Shown here in pieces: positions 1 to 8,121 of a DNA stretch of 38,649 nucleotides. The position numbers and the translations under genes are program-made. The notes beneath the pieces were generated by a model. That model was not told the DNA's origin. It did no database searches and saw only the letters and a program-made list of their open reading frames with translations. How positions within the stretch are numbered: position 1 is the first letter of the stretch; each line of letters begins with the position of its first letter. This DNA comes from Gammaproteobacteria bacterium (lineage in GTDB: Bacteria; Pseudomonadota; Gammaproteobacteria; Pseudomonadales; Azotimanducaceae): the NCBI GenBank assembly GCA_028824555.1, contig JAPPDJ010000111.1:1-38649 (forward strand). The letters run 5' to 3'.

Positions 1-49
1 TCGAGAAAAGGCGTTCCTCGCCTTTTCTCGGAGGGGGGGCCGCCGACCC
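1..49. repeat. Dispersed hairpin repeat, family 1 (partial, at window edge)
   Basis: Perfect 12-bp stem CGAGAAAAGGCG / CGCCTTTTCTCG (2-13 and 19-30, 5-nt loop), followed by a run of G. In reverse complement it matches 35733-35780 almost base for base, including the flanking C-run and the GGGTCGGCGG flank. It is also related to the long inverted repeat at 24634-24792. Confidence 0.8.
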
Positions 50-226
50 AAAGCACGGCGCTCCTCCCAAAACCGTAACAACGCCCCCTCTTGCTGTCCC
101 TCCTGCTGTCCCTCCGCCCTCGCGGAGGAGTTGAGAATTCGCTCGCAGCTACGGCTAGGAGCCAGCGCCGTTTCTACGGCGCTATCAGTCTGTCGGACTT
201 GGCGGCGATGCACCCGGCTGCCGGAC

Positions 227-305
227 AGGGCGACGCATGCGTCGCCCCTACAGGAAGGTGTCGGTCATGTCCCGGGCCGTAGGGGCGACGCATGCGTCGC
301 CCTTC
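227..305. repeat. Two copies of a 16-bp perfect palindrome
   Basis: GCGACGCATGCGTCGC occurs at 230-245 and 285-300. Both copies sit in a longer AGGGGCGACG...CGTCGCCCCT context, spaced 55 bp apart, downstream of the minus-strand DUF3500 gene. A third copy with one mismatch lies at 1744-1759. The copies look like REP-type elements and could act as a transcript-end structure; that role is inference. Confidence 0.75.
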
Positions 306-327
306 TTCGGGTGGCCTTCCTCATGCG

Positions 328-1494
328 CTAGCGGGAATCTGCCTCCGGCAGCGCGTTGTCCACCGGCTGTTGCCCTGACAATCCGCGACTTCCCCTTCCG
401 TATTCGTTCGTGGGGTCGCGGTACACGGAGTGGAAGTGGCCGCCTTCGCCGAGGTCTTGGATCGCGAACTCGATGATCAGGGTGGGGCCTTGGATGTGGA
501 AGTAGGTGTCTTCGTCGTCCTCGTCGATCGCGCCGTTCCATGCGAAGTAGAGTTCGTGCACGGTCTCTTCCAGTTCCGCCATGCGCGCTGCCGCGTGTTC
601 GGGAGGTTGCAGCGCCACCCAATGGAGAATGGTCTGCAGCAGTAGCGAGCGGGCTTCGTTCGGCCAGTCTGCCACCGTGCTGCCGCGCAGCTTTGGAATC
701 TCGCCATCCCGTCCAGCCCCGGCCTGCATTTGCGACGGTTCGATGGTCGCCTCGGCCTTGAGTTCCGCCGGCAGCGCCCGCATGACGGCTCGACCGGCTT
801 CGAGTTCGTCTGCGAGCGGCGCCGCTTCGAGCCCGGCCAGCGTGAACATGGCCGGCTCGGCGCCGAGGAAGGTCGGGGAGAGGCTTGTAGCCTTGCCGCC
901 GGCAAAGCTGCCGTTCACGCCTAGGTGGTGACCGCCGAACTGCCAACCCCAAGCGCCGGTGGCGGAAGGCTCGCCGAAGAACGCGAGCCAGTAGTTTTCC
1001 TCTGTCAGGCCCCCGACCCTCGCCCAAAGAGACTGCCCCAGCACCGCTTCCGCGGCCACCACCTGCGTCACGGTCTCGTAGCCGTGCGGACCTAGCGCCG
1101 CGGCCAGAAAGTCGTAAACCCGTGCAAGCTGCTCCGGCGTCAGGTCGCCGAGCCGGACACCGTTGTGGTCGAAGCTCACCATGCTCGCCGGGAGGTTGGA
1201 CCAGTTGCTGCGCAAGGGACTGTCGATTGGCAGGATGAGGACGCCCGCGTGCTCTTCGGTCAAGGCTTCGCGCACTGCGACGGCCGCGTCAAAGGCAGCA
1301 CCGGCACCGGGCGGGCCGTAGGGTTCGCGGTACTCCGGGGCGGGTACGATGGCAGAGGTGGCATCATTCGCGGATATCTCGGCGCTTGCCTCGCGTTCCG
1401 CCGGCCCGCAGGCGGCGAGGTGCGTTGCCACAGCTCCGGCAACGACTCCCATCGCGAAGGTGCCTCGCCAGGATTTCCAGATGTGCATCGACAT
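328..1494 (-). CDS. DUF3500 family lipoprotein
   Basis: 388 residues. The N-terminus is a lipoprotein signal: basic start, hydrophobic stretch, and LAAC lipobox with Cys29. The mature part carries DUF3500 hallmarks: SNLPASMVSFDHNGVRL near residues 98-114, DLTPEQ, and the block WLAFFGEPSATGAWGWQFGG followed by HHLGVN. The C-terminal quarter has an acidic stretch (DEDDEDTYFHIQGP) and a His/Tyr-rich segment (GGHFHSVYRDPTNEYG), both typical of the family. The first of two nearby ATGs is preferred because GAGG lies about 11 nt upstream. The function of DUF3500 is not established. It probably sits in the outer membrane or faces the periplasm. It is divergent from the GH26-like gene, with a large hairpin between them. 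Confidence 0.88.
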   Translation of the reverse strand: MSMHIWKSWRGTFAMGVVAGAVATHLAACGPAEREASAEISANDATSAIVPAPEYREPYGPPGAGAAFDAAVAVREALTEEHAGVLILPIDSPLRSNWSNLPASMVSFDHNGVRLGDLTPEQLARVYDFLAAALGPHGYETVTQVVAAEAVLGQSLWARVGGLTEENYWLAFFGEPSATGAWGWQFGGHHLGVNGSFAGGKATSLSPTFLGAEPAMFTLAGLEAAPLADELEAGRAVMRALPAELKAEATIEPSQMQAGAGRDGEIPKLRGSTVADWPNEARSLLLQTILHWVALQPPEHAAARMAELEETVHELYFAWNGAIDEDDEDTYFHIQGPTLIIEFAIQDLGEGGHFHSVYRDPTNEYGRGSRGLSGQQPVDNALPEADSR

Positions 1495-1537
1495 GCTCGC
1501 GGCTACCTCGTGCGGGAGTCTTCGGGCATTCTACGGG

Positions 1538-1580
1538 GCTGGGAGGTAAGCGCCGTAGAAGACGGCGCTTACCTCCCAGC
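1538..1580. repeat. Perfect 19-bp stem-loop between divergent genes
   Basis: GCTGGGAGGTAAGCGCCGT (1538-1556) pairs perfectly with 1562-1580 around the 5-nt loop AGAAG. It lies 44 bp upstream of the DUF3500 start and about 170 bp upstream of the GH26-like start. It is the longest uninterrupted small-loop stem I found in the window. It may be a repeat-family member: TTCTACGGCG also occurs near 173-182 in a similar setting. Confidence 0.85.
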
Positions 1581-1660
1581 CGTAGTTGCGAGCGAATGCG
1601 AGCACGAAGGCCAGCAGTTCGCGTAGCGAACTGCCAACGCGCCCGGTAGGGCGCGCAGGG
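1581..1660. repeat. Dispersed double-hairpin repeat, family 3, copy 1
   Basis: Contains GCAGTTCGC (1614-1622) facing GCGAACTGC (1626-1634), then GCGCCC/GGGCGC around 1639-1654. Its left flank GCGAATGCGAGCACGAAGGCC is shared with copies at 9839-9921 (inverted) and 24518-24569. The two-hairpin layout is BIME/REP-like. Confidence 0.75.
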
Positions 1661-1750
1661 AGCGGGGGGCGATTGACGCGTCGGTCAGGGGCGACTCGTG
1701 GCGTCATCTCCGGGTGCATCAAGCACGGGAGTTGGCGTGTCGGGCGATGC

Positions 1751-2863
1751 ATGCGTCGCTGCCGGGTTGTGGCGCTTCTCTTGGCAATGTCGCCGACCGT
1801 CGTGGCCGGTGACGAACCTCGCCTGCTCTTCATCGGGCAGGACCTGGATGCCATTCGCGGCTACCTCGCGAGCGGCTGCTGTCCGGCGCCCGATGGCCTG
1901 ACCGCTTACCTCTCGCTCTACAACCTGCGCTCGAAGGCGGATGGCTTCGGCGGCCTTGGCCTCAACGAGCGCGGCGAGCCGGTGGACTTGGAGCATTCTT
2001 GGGGCGCGGGCCCCGTCAACGCCCACCGCACCGCCACCGCGTTCGGCCCGAAGCACTTGGCCGTGGGGCTCGATCTGACGGAAGCGGCACGGTCGGGCGG
2101 TATCGACGCCGTCTTGGCGGGCACCTACGACGCCGAGATCGACCACCTTGGCCACCTCTTCGCCGAGGTTCCGGGGCAGGTGTTTCTGCGCATCGGCTAT
2201 GAGTTCGACGGCGCCTGGAACGCCGGCTACGAGGACGCGGATCGCTTCAGGCGCGTGTTCCGCTACATCGTCGATCGCCTTCGCTCCGGGGCCCACGCCG
2301 AGGACGTGCAATTCGTCTGGCAGGCATCCGCGTCGCCACTCGACGACATTCTCGACGGCGAGCACGAAGACATCCGCGCTTGGTATCCCGGCGACGACTA
2401 CGTCGACTGGCTCGCCTTCTCCTGGTTTCTGCACCCCGACGAACAGCCCGCAACCGGTGCCAAGCCGCCGACCGCGAGGCAGCTCGCGCAGGAAGTGCTG
2501 GCGCTTGCCGAGACGTCGGGCAAGCCGGTGATGGTGGCGGAGGCGGCGCCGCAGGGCTATGACCTTAGGCGCCTCACCCGTCGATTCACCGGGCCGCTGT
2601 GGGACGGCACGGCCGGCGACGGCGAGCGAATGCTTAGCGAGGAGGAGATCTGGCACGCTTGGTATGCGCCGCTGTTCCGCTTCCTGCACGAACACCGGCG
2701 CACCATCCGCGCCCTCGCGTACATCAACTGCCACTGGGACGCCCAGCCCATGTGGGGCCCGCCTTACCAAGCCGGCTACTGGGGCGACAGCCGCCTGGAG
2801 ACGAACCGGGAACTCGCCCGCCGATTCTCGGAGGCCGTGGCAGATTGGCGTGCCGGGAACTGA
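1751..2863 (+). CDS. Secreted GH26-like glycoside hydrolase
   Basis: 370 residues from ATG 1751, with a signal peptide (MRRCRVVALLLAMSPTVVAG). The fold and motifs resemble glycoside hydrolase family 26 (beta-mannanase type): FLRIGYEFDGAWN with the candidate acid/base Glu near residue 151, a VWQAS block, DYVDWLAFSWF, and VMVAEAAPQG with the candidate nucleophile Glu near residue 264. The C-terminus has an aromatic-rich substrate-site stretch (HWDAQPMWGPPYQAGYWGDSR). The enzyme probably cleaves a beta-linked polysaccharide outside the cytoplasm; the substrate is unknown. The start is uncertain: ATG 1751 lies inside a degenerate copy of the GCATGC palindrome, no good ribosome site is visible, and the frame stays open upstream to 1586. 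It converges on the VOC gene. Confidence 0.72.
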   Translation: MRRCRVVALLLAMSPTVVAGDEPRLLFIGQDLDAIRGYLASGCCPAPDGLTAYLSLYNLRSKADGFGGLGLNERGEPVDLEHSWGAGPVNAHRTATAFGPKHLAVGLDLTEAARSGGIDAVLAGTYDAEIDHLGHLFAEVPGQVFLRIGYEFDGAWNAGYEDADRFRRVFRYIVDRLRSGAHAEDVQFVWQASASPLDDILDGEHEDIRAWYPGDDYVDWLAFSWFLHPDEQPATGAKPPTARQLAQEVLALAETSGKPVMVAEAAPQGYDLRRLTRRFTGPLWDGTAGDGERMLSEEEIWHAWYAPLFRFLHEHRRTIRALAYINCHWDAQPMWGPPYQAGYWGDSRLETNRELARRFSEAVADWRAGN

Positions 2864-2890
2864 CGCCCCGCCAGCGCTTCCGAGGGCCTC

Positions 2891-2917
2891 GTAGGGGCGG
2901 GGCTTGTCCCCGCCCGT
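2891..2917. repeat. Dispersed G/C hairpin, family 2, copy 1 (terminator-like position)
   Basis: GGGCGGGG and CCCCGCCC form a stem around CTTGT, preceded by GTAG. It lies between convergent stop codons at 2863 and 2924. Near-identical copies occur at 8976-9002 and, inverted, at 38212-38238, all within about 35 bp after a stop codon. There is no T-run, so classical intrinsic termination is not shown. Confidence 0.75.
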
Positions 2918-2923
2918 GTTGAG

Positions 2924-3358
2924 CTAGAGTTCGAGCTTCGTGCCCTGCGCCACTCGCTGCGGCTCTTCCTTCCAGACGTCCGAAGTGTCCACGTAGAGCT
3001 CTACTTGGTTCCCGTCGGGGTCCGCAAAGTACAGCGACTGCGTGACCTCGTGATCCACCGGGGCGCACTTGATGCCGGCGTCGTCCAGGTGCCGCTTCGC
3101 TTCCTTGAGTTCATCGAGCGATTCACCGATCTTGAACGCCACATGGGCGAGCCCGGCCGCCTTGCGCGGCGCCTCTTCGGCATCGTCTCCTAAGCCGAGC
3201 ACCGCGAAGTCGTGATGATTGCCGAGCGAAAAGAAGGTCATGGGCATCTGGTCGCTGCGAGCGACGATGGGCAGGCCCAGCACGCCGTTGTAGAACGCCT
3301 CGGCGCGCTCGATGTCCCGCACCTTGATGACAACGTGCCCGAGCGACTCAATCTGCAT
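2924..3358 (-). CDS. VOC (glyoxalase/extradiol dioxygenase fold) protein
   Basis: 144 residues, one complete VOC module of two beta-alpha-beta-beta-beta halves. The usual metal ligand positions are present: His8 (LGHVVIKV), His72 (GLAHVAFKI) and Glu120 (QVELYVD), with the typical FADPDGNQVELY motif. This suggests a metal-dependent lyase, isomerase or dioxygenase acting on a small substrate; sequence alone does not pick one. The start at 3358 is chosen because GGGAGG lies upstream and the fold begins immediately (MQIESLGHVV). The frame extends further upstream but with repeat-like, low-quality sequence. It lies downstream of the TonB receptor on the same strand with a 144-bp gap containing a stem-loop. 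Confidence 0.85.
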   Translation of the reverse strand: MQIESLGHVVIKVRDIERAEAFYNGVLGLPIVARSDQMPMTFFSLGNHHDFAVLGLGDDAEEAPRKAAGLAHVAFKIGESLDELKEAKRHLDDAGIKCAPVDHEVTQSLYFADPDGNQVELYVDTSDVWKEEPQRVAQGTKLEL

Positions 3359-3453
3359 GTTCGCCTCCCGCGATCGCCGATGCCGCCTAGTCTGTCGCTT
3401 TGCCCCATCGGCGGCAAGCGGGCAGCGGCAAAGGGCCTCTCTCCGTACGCCCG

Positions 3454-3481
3454 TTGGGGGAGGGCAGGGCACCTCCCCCAA
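3454..3481. terminator. Stem-loop downstream of the TonB receptor gene
   Basis: TTGGGGGAGG (3454-3463) and CCTCCCCCAA (3472-3481) form a perfect 10-bp stem with an 8-nt loop, starting 22 bp past the receptor stop codon. It could end or stabilise the receptor transcript. There is no strong U-tract, so a REP-type repeat is the alternative. Confidence 0.4.
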
Positions 3482-3502
3482 TTGAGCCGCCTCGAACGCC
3501 CG

Positions 3503-6370
3503 TCATGGCCTCAGGCTGTAGGAGACCTCCACGCCCACCAGTCTTGGCTCCGACACTTGGGCGGTGCGGCGGTAGCCGTCCACGGCGCCGTGGCGGAGGA
3601 TTTGGCGGATGCCGATCTTGTCGAAGACGTTGTGGACGAAGCCGGTCACGGTCCATTCGGTCGACGGGCTGGTCCACGTGGCGCGCAAGTCGAGGCGATC
3701 GTAGGCCGGGGCCTTGTCGAGTTCGGATTGGTAGGCGGCGAAGTACACGTCCGAAATGTAGGCCCAGCTCGCGAGTGCCTCGACGGCGCCGGATGCGCCT
3801 AGATCGAAGCGGTAGCTGGCGAAGACGCTGGCCTTGTTCTCCGGCACTTGCAGGAGTTGATTGCCCTTGATGTCGCGGGAGCGGTCGGCGTTGTTGGCAA
3901 GGTTGTAGAGCACCTGCGGCACCGTCGGGTCTGCGCCGTCGATGATGACGAACGACTCGGTGTACTCCGAGTTCGTGAGGCTGAAGTTGCCGCCGAAGGT
4001 GAGCTCCGCCGTCGGCAGCCAGAGCACTTCGAACTCAAGCCCGGTCACCCTCGCGCCGGGGGCTGCCTCCACCGACGTCGTGGACGAGACGCCGATGGCG
4101 CACACGCTCGAGAGGCTGTCGAGCCCAAGTTGGGGCGGGCAGGCCTCCTCGGTGCGGGTGTGAATCGCGTCGTAGTCATACAGATACACCGAGCCATTGA
4201 GCTGCAAGGTGCGGTTTTGGAACTGTCCCTTGTAGCCGAGCTCGTAGGCGATGAGTTCCTCCGGCTCGTAGGTGGGCGTCTGGCTGAAGAAGGTGAGGTT
4301 GAAGCCGCCGGAGCGGTAGCCCGTGGTGACGTTGGCGTAGATCTTCGAGCGCTCGTCGGTGGCGTAGTCGAGATTCAGCCGCAGCGTGGTTTTCTCGTCG
4401 CGCCGCGCCAGATGCCGATGGGCGCCGAAGGTGATGGGCGTTCCGCCAAGCCATGGCTCGACGAGCCCCGTGGGTTGCAGGGTCGCCGGATCAAGCGCGC
4501 CGCGCAGCACGTTGGCGACGCCGAGCGGAATGCCTAGGGCGTTGAGCACGCCCATGGTCTCGGAGTACTGCACGTAGTCCTCGCTGCCCATGACGTCGTC
4601 GTAGGCATAGCGCACGCCGGCGGTGAGGGAGAGGTTCTCGCTCATGTCCCACACGCCCTGGGTGTAGATGGCGAACGCTTCCCGCTCGGTCTTGTTGTTG
4701 CCATGCAGGTCGCTGCCGGTGGTTTCGATGCCGTGCTTCACGGAGCCGAGGGTGGCGTCGCCGAGCCAGGTGCCGACGGCGCCGGTAAAGACGCCTTCCT
4801 CGTAGCCGGCCGCCTGCGCCAGCTCGCGCGCTGTAAAGGAATGCACCGGCTGCGGCGAGCCGGCGAGGAACATGAGCGGCGGGTTGCCGGGGACCGCGCC
4901 GGGTGCCGCGATGGCCAAAATCTGATCCATCCCCCACGCCGGGTCGGTGAACTGCGGCGAGCCGGTTGAGCTGTAGAAGTCGTAGCGCTGGTCGATGGTG
5001 GCCTCGTAGAAGAAGACGCCGGAGGTGAAGGAGAGCTCGGGCGTCAGGTCCCAGAAGAGCTGCAGCTCCTGCGAGACGTACTCCGCCTCGTGGTTGACGT
5101 AGAAGGAGCGGTCGTCGGTGACGCTTGCGGTGGAGTCGTCGTCGGTGATGCGATGGTAGATGAGGTCGTTGTAGCCGAAGATGTACTTGAAGGTCGTGGT
5201 GTCGTTCAAGGCCCACTCGAACTCCGCCTGATTGCCTTGCTGGTCGAAGATTTCGGAGTTGAGGCCGTTGGTGTAGGCGCACAGGTCCGCGCCCTTGATG
5301 TCTTCGCGGTCGAGGAACACGCATTCGGCGGGGTCCAGCGTCACGTCGCGACCGTGGTTGGGGAACCCGGAGCCGCCGGACGGGTCGATGCCGGGGCGGA
5401 TGCGCTGTGCGAGCAGTTCCGCACCGGTGGTGGGGTTCCTGTAGCGCAGCACCGGCATGCGCGGATCGAGGAACGCCGAATCGAGCGGATTGACGACGCT
5501 GGCGTCCACGGCGCGGATGCCGTGCGCCTGCACGGTGTAATTGCGCAGGCCATCCCCGCCAGGAATGATGTTGTTCTCGCCCACGAGCACGATCAGGCCG
5601 CCGCCGTCGGCGCCGCCGAAGACGCGGTCCACGTCGGCCTTGTTGCTGCGCACGTTCAGCGTCATGGCGTCGTTGATGCGCCACTCGAACTGCAGCGCGA
5701 CGTTGGTTTCGTCACCGCTGTCGAGATCGGGGCCATCGCCGCGTTCCTCCACCCAGCCGTCGTGCTGGCGGGAAGACACGGTGAGCCGGGAGGTGAGCAC
5801 GTCCTCCACCAGCGGCCCGGAGATGGCGCCATAGAGGTCGCGGGTGCCGTAGGTGCCGAGCACGGTTCGGCCCAAGAGCTCGAACTCGTCGGTGGGCTTG
5901 CGGTAGATGAAGTTCATAGCGCCGCCGACGGCGTTGCGGCCATACAGGGTGCCCTGCGGCCCGCGCAGCACCTCGATGCGATCCATGTCCCAGAACGAGC
6001 CGATGGTGGCGGTGTAGAGGTCTTCGGAATAGACCCCGTTCATGTAGGTGGCGACACCAGGGTCGCCGCCCAGGTTGCGGAAGTTGCGCCCGACGCCGCG
6101 GATGGCGGAGTCGTAGGGCTGGATCGTGGTGGCGGGCACCAGATTCTGCAGGTCTGACTGATTGCGGATTCCGAAGTCGTCGATCATTTCCTCCGTAAAG
6201 GCGGTGATCGAGATGGACGTGTCTTGGATGGAGGCTTCTTTCCGTTCTGCCGTGACGGTGATTTCTTCGATCTGGCGGCTCTCCTCGGCCGCAAGGAGCG
6301 GTGGCGAAAAGAGGGCGAGAGACGCCGAGGAGATGATGCGAAGCGAAAGCAGCGAGGCACGATTCGACAT
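3503..6370 (-). CDS. TonB-dependent outer-membrane receptor
   Basis: 955 residues from ATG 6370, with a signal peptide (MSNRASLLSLRIISSASLALF...LLAAEE). A TonB box-like stretch (IEEITVTAERKEAS) precedes the plug domain, with DLQNLVPATTIQP, the IRGVG block, MNGVY, and WDMDRIEVLRGPQGTLYGRNAVGGAMNF. A long 22-strand-type barrel follows, ending in the short aromatic tail VEVSYSLRP. Motifs such as FANVTTGYRSGGFN-like (YANVTTGYRSGGFN) and VHNVFDKIG are typical of the OAR/CirA-like receptors of environmental proteobacteria. It imports a scarce substrate across the outer membrane using TonB-ExbBD energy, not encoded here. There is no N-terminal STN signalling domain, so no sigma/anti-sigma coupling is expected. 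The substrate cannot be told from sequence. It is divergent from the PhyH gene. Confidence 0.95.
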   Translation of the reverse strand: MSNRASLLSLRIISSASLALFSPPLLAAEESRQIEEITVTAERKEASIQDTSISITAFTEEMIDDFGIRNQSDLQNLVPATTIQPYDSAIRGVGRNFRNLGGDPGVATYMNGVYSEDLYTATIGSFWDMDRIEVLRGPQGTLYGRNAVGGAMNFIYRKPTDEFELLGRTVLGTYGTRDLYGAISGPLVEDVLTSRLTVSSRQHDGWVEERGDGPDLDSGDETNVALQFEWRINDAMTLNVRSNKADVDRVFGGADGGGLIVLVGENNIIPGGDGLRNYTVQAHGIRAVDASVVNPLDSAFLDPRMPVLRYRNPTTGAELLAQRIRPGIDPSGGSGFPNHGRDVTLDPAECVFLDREDIKGADLCAYTNGLNSEIFDQQGNQAEFEWALNDTTTFKYIFGYNDLIYHRITDDDSTASVTDDRSFYVNHEAEYVSQELQLFWDLTPELSFTSGVFFYEATIDQRYDFYSSTGSPQFTDPAWGMDQILAIAAPGAVPGNPPLMFLAGSPQPVHSFTARELAQAAGYEEGVFTGAVGTWLGDATLGSVKHGIETTGSDLHGNNKTEREAFAIYTQGVWDMSENLSLTAGVRYAYDDVMGSEDYVQYSETMGVLNALGIPLGVANVLRGALDPATLQPTGLVEPWLGGTPITFGAHRHLARRDEKTTLRLNLDYATDERSKIYANVTTGYRSGGFNLTFFSQTPTYEPEELIAYELGYKGQFQNRTLQLNGSVYLYDYDAIHTRTEEACPPQLGLDSLSSVCAIGVSSTTSVEAAPGARVTGLEFEVLWLPTAELTFGGNFSLTNSEYTESFVIIDGADPTVPQVLYNLANNADRSRDIKGNQLLQVPENKASVFASYRFDLGASGAVEALASWAYISDVYFAAYQSELDKAPAYDRLDLRATWTSPSTEWTVTGFVHNVFDKIGIRQILRHGAVDGYRRTAQVSEPRLVGVEVSYSLRP

Positions 6371-6888
6371 TTTTGGAACCTCTGCGGCCGGTTGCCGGAG
6401 GCGGGCCGCTCGATTTGTGAGACCACGGAGCAAGTGTCCCTAGTCGGACGGCAGTTCGACCCTTTCCCGCACCTGCTCTGCCGGCCGCGACTATGCACTA
6501 ATTTGACGCATTTTGATGCGGAATGTTCCGGTATGTGGGGCAGACTTGGGGATGTCGCGCTTCCTCCTATGGGACAAATCGAGCAACACGTTGATGATTT
6601 GAAGATTTGACTCGAAGCGAGGGCCCTCGGAAGGAAGGATCCTGCCTTCCCTAAAGCGCCGACAGGCGCCTTTCCATCTGCCAAGGAAACAGGCGCGCTG
6701 GTGCGCGCCAGGGAAGGCAGGATGCCTTCCCTCCTAGGAGCCCCTCGGCCTGTTCCCTGGGCGTCAGCGCTCCGTCCTCGGCGGGCCGAACTCCAAAGCC
6801 GGGCCGCGCCGCTATACTCGTTCGGTGGTGCCAGCGGCGGTGTCAGCGAAGGCACCCAATGCGGATGCGAAGGAGGAGTGAGGGGAAC
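6371..6888. other. Divergent intergenic region, TonB receptor / PhyH
   Basis: No gene is supported. The segment 6490-6530 is the most AT-rich patch nearby and includes the inverted repeat CGCAT-TTTG-ATGCG, a possible operator for the receptor gene. The segment 6604-6785 is a long dispersed repeat. TATACT at 6813-6818 could be a -10 element for PhyH, but no convincing -35 sits at the right distance. Confidence 0.5.
6604..6785 (+). repeat. ~185-bp composite palindromic repeat, family 4, copy 1
   Basis: Two hairpin units (GGAAGGATCCTGCCTTCC near 6630-6650 and GGGAAGGCAGGATGCCTTCC near 6711-6731) flank a ~60-bp centre containing GGCGCGCTGGTGCGCGCC. It is closely similar, in reverse complement, to 17143-17330, including the outer flanks (TTTGACTCGAAGCGAGGGCC and CCGAGGAC). 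A shorter relative is at 18317-18432. The layout is REPIN/BIME-like. There is no transposase nearby. Confidence 0.85.
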
Positions 6889-8121
6889 ATGGCGACGGCG
6901 AGTGCAGCGCTTGAGTCTCGGCATCAGCCGGCGGGGGAGTTCAATCCTCGGGTCACTACGTTCGAGCGGCCGGCGCATCACTACAGCTATCTCTACACCT
7001 CCGAGGGCGATTGGCTGGCATCCGATGGCGAGACCCTGCACCTGCAGGAGCATGTGGACGACGCCGCTCTTTGGGATGTCGAAGGGGATGGCTTCGTCCA
7101 TGTGGCGAGCGGCCTCAAGCTCGCCGCGTCGGCGCAGGAGACCCACGGTGCTTGCCGGCTGACATTGGGCGGTGCCGGCGTTGGTGCAGACGGCTCGCTC
7201 GGAGAAGCAGCCGATTTCACGGTTGGTCATGGCCCTGCGCAACTGCCTTCGGAATCCCTGCGCATCCTGCGCGAGCAAGGCTGGGTGGCGCTCACCTGCA
7301 TTCTCGAAGCCGATGTGGTGGACGGCTTGCAGCAGGTCGGCTGCGTGGATGCCTACGAAAGCCGCACTCCGGTGCGGGAGACGCCCCTGGTGCAACATGC
7401 TGCGGTGGCGAAGATGACCGCCGAGCCAGTGTCGCTTTGGCTCACGCGCCAATACATGCACACGGACGACATCCGCCTTGGTCACTCGCCGGGCATCACG
7501 GCGCTGACCAAGGACGACGGCGCGCGCGAGGTGCAGGGCTGGCACACCGACTTCCCGTATCTCTGGGGCACCGGCGACCGCGTGCCGCTGCCGTCGGGAG
7601 ACTTGGTGCTCGGCATGCAGCGCAATGTCTGCGTCTCGGACTTCACGCGCACGAACGGCGGCACCTTGTTCAAGCTCGGCAGCCACGCCACCGCCGCGCC
7701 GCCGCCGGAGGAGTGGGGCATCTCTCGCCACACGTATCGCAAGGGGCATCGGGCGAAGTTCGGCCTGCCCTACAGCGGTCCGGAGTCCGACCTCATCGAG
7801 GCGCCGGCCGGCACCATCATCCTCTACGACGCAAGGACATGGCACCGCGCCGGCATGAACTTCACCGAGAACAAGCGCGGCGCCCAGATTCAGGCCATCA
7901 TCCCTGGCTTCATCGTGCCGTTTATGGACACGAGCGCCACCTACAAGGCGTTCTTGGCAAGCGCGGCATACAACGGCCTGACCGAGCGCGAGCGACGCGA
8001 AGTGGAGCGGCTGATGGTGCAGAAGATCGTGGGCCCGGCCGGGGTGTTCGCCATCACCATCGACGAGGAACTCACCGAGCGGGCACGCCGCCGGCGCGAC
8101 GATCGCGAATCGTTGTATTGA
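6889..8121 (+). CDS. Phytanoyl-CoA dioxygenase-like Fe(II)/2-oxoglutarate oxygenase
   Basis: 410 residues. The C-terminal half is a double-stranded beta-helix oxygenase of the PhyH type. The iron triad is visible as His219-x-Asp221 (GWHTDFPY) and His319 (TWHRAGMN). Arg330, eleven residues later, is well placed to bind 2-oxoglutarate. The first ~120 residues form an unusual N-terminal extension (YLYTSEGDWLASDGETL...) with no catalytic residues I recognise. The start at ATG 6889 is set by AGGAGG at 6871-6876; an upstream in-frame ATG at 6859 lacks a ribosome site. It probably hydroxylates a small or CoA-bound substrate in the cytoplasm. Its stop codon overlaps the start of the next gene (TTGA), so the two are translationally coupled. 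Confidence 0.85.
   Translation: MATASAALESRHQPAGEFNPRVTTFERPAHHYSYLYTSEGDWLASDGETLHLQEHVDDAALWDVEGDGFVHVASGLKLAASAQETHGACRLTLGGAGVGADGSLGEAADFTVGHGPAQLPSESLRILREQGWVALTCILEADVVDGLQQVGCVDAYESRTPVRETPLVQHAAVAKMTAEPVSLWLTRQYMHTDDIRLGHSPGITALTKDDGAREVQGWHTDFPYLWGTGDRVPLPSGDLVLGMQRNVCVSDFTRTNGGTLFKLGSHATAAPPPEEWGISRHTYRKGHRAKFGLPYSGPESDLIEAPAGTIILYDARTWHRAGMNFTENKRGAQIQAIIPGFIVPFMDTSATYKAFLASAAYNGLTERERREVERLMVQKIVGPAGVFAITIDEELTERARRRRDDRESLY

Larger units (their letters stand above)
1..327. other. Gene-free stretch made of palindromic repeats
   Basis: I see no convincing gene here. Short open frames in this stretch have no recognisable domain and run through repeat DNA. The stretch holds a hairpin repeat at its left end, a segment around 130-200 that resembles (partly inverted) sequence near 9895-9985, and two copies of a GCATGC-centred palindrome just downstream of the DUF3500 stop codon. 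Confidence 0.7.

Noticed and set aside
227-305. A minimal CRISPR-like array (two identical palindromes with one spacer)
   Set aside because: Only two 16-bp perfect palindromes at 55-bp spacing, with further copies elsewhere and no cas genes; this is a REP-type pattern.
91-476. Short open frames at the left end of the window
   Set aside because: They run through palindromic repeats and the DUF3500 3' end, and lack ribosome sites and domains.
6813-6818. TATACT as a firm -10 promoter element for the PhyH gene
   Set aside because: No acceptable -35 hexamer at 16-18 bp; left as a mention only.
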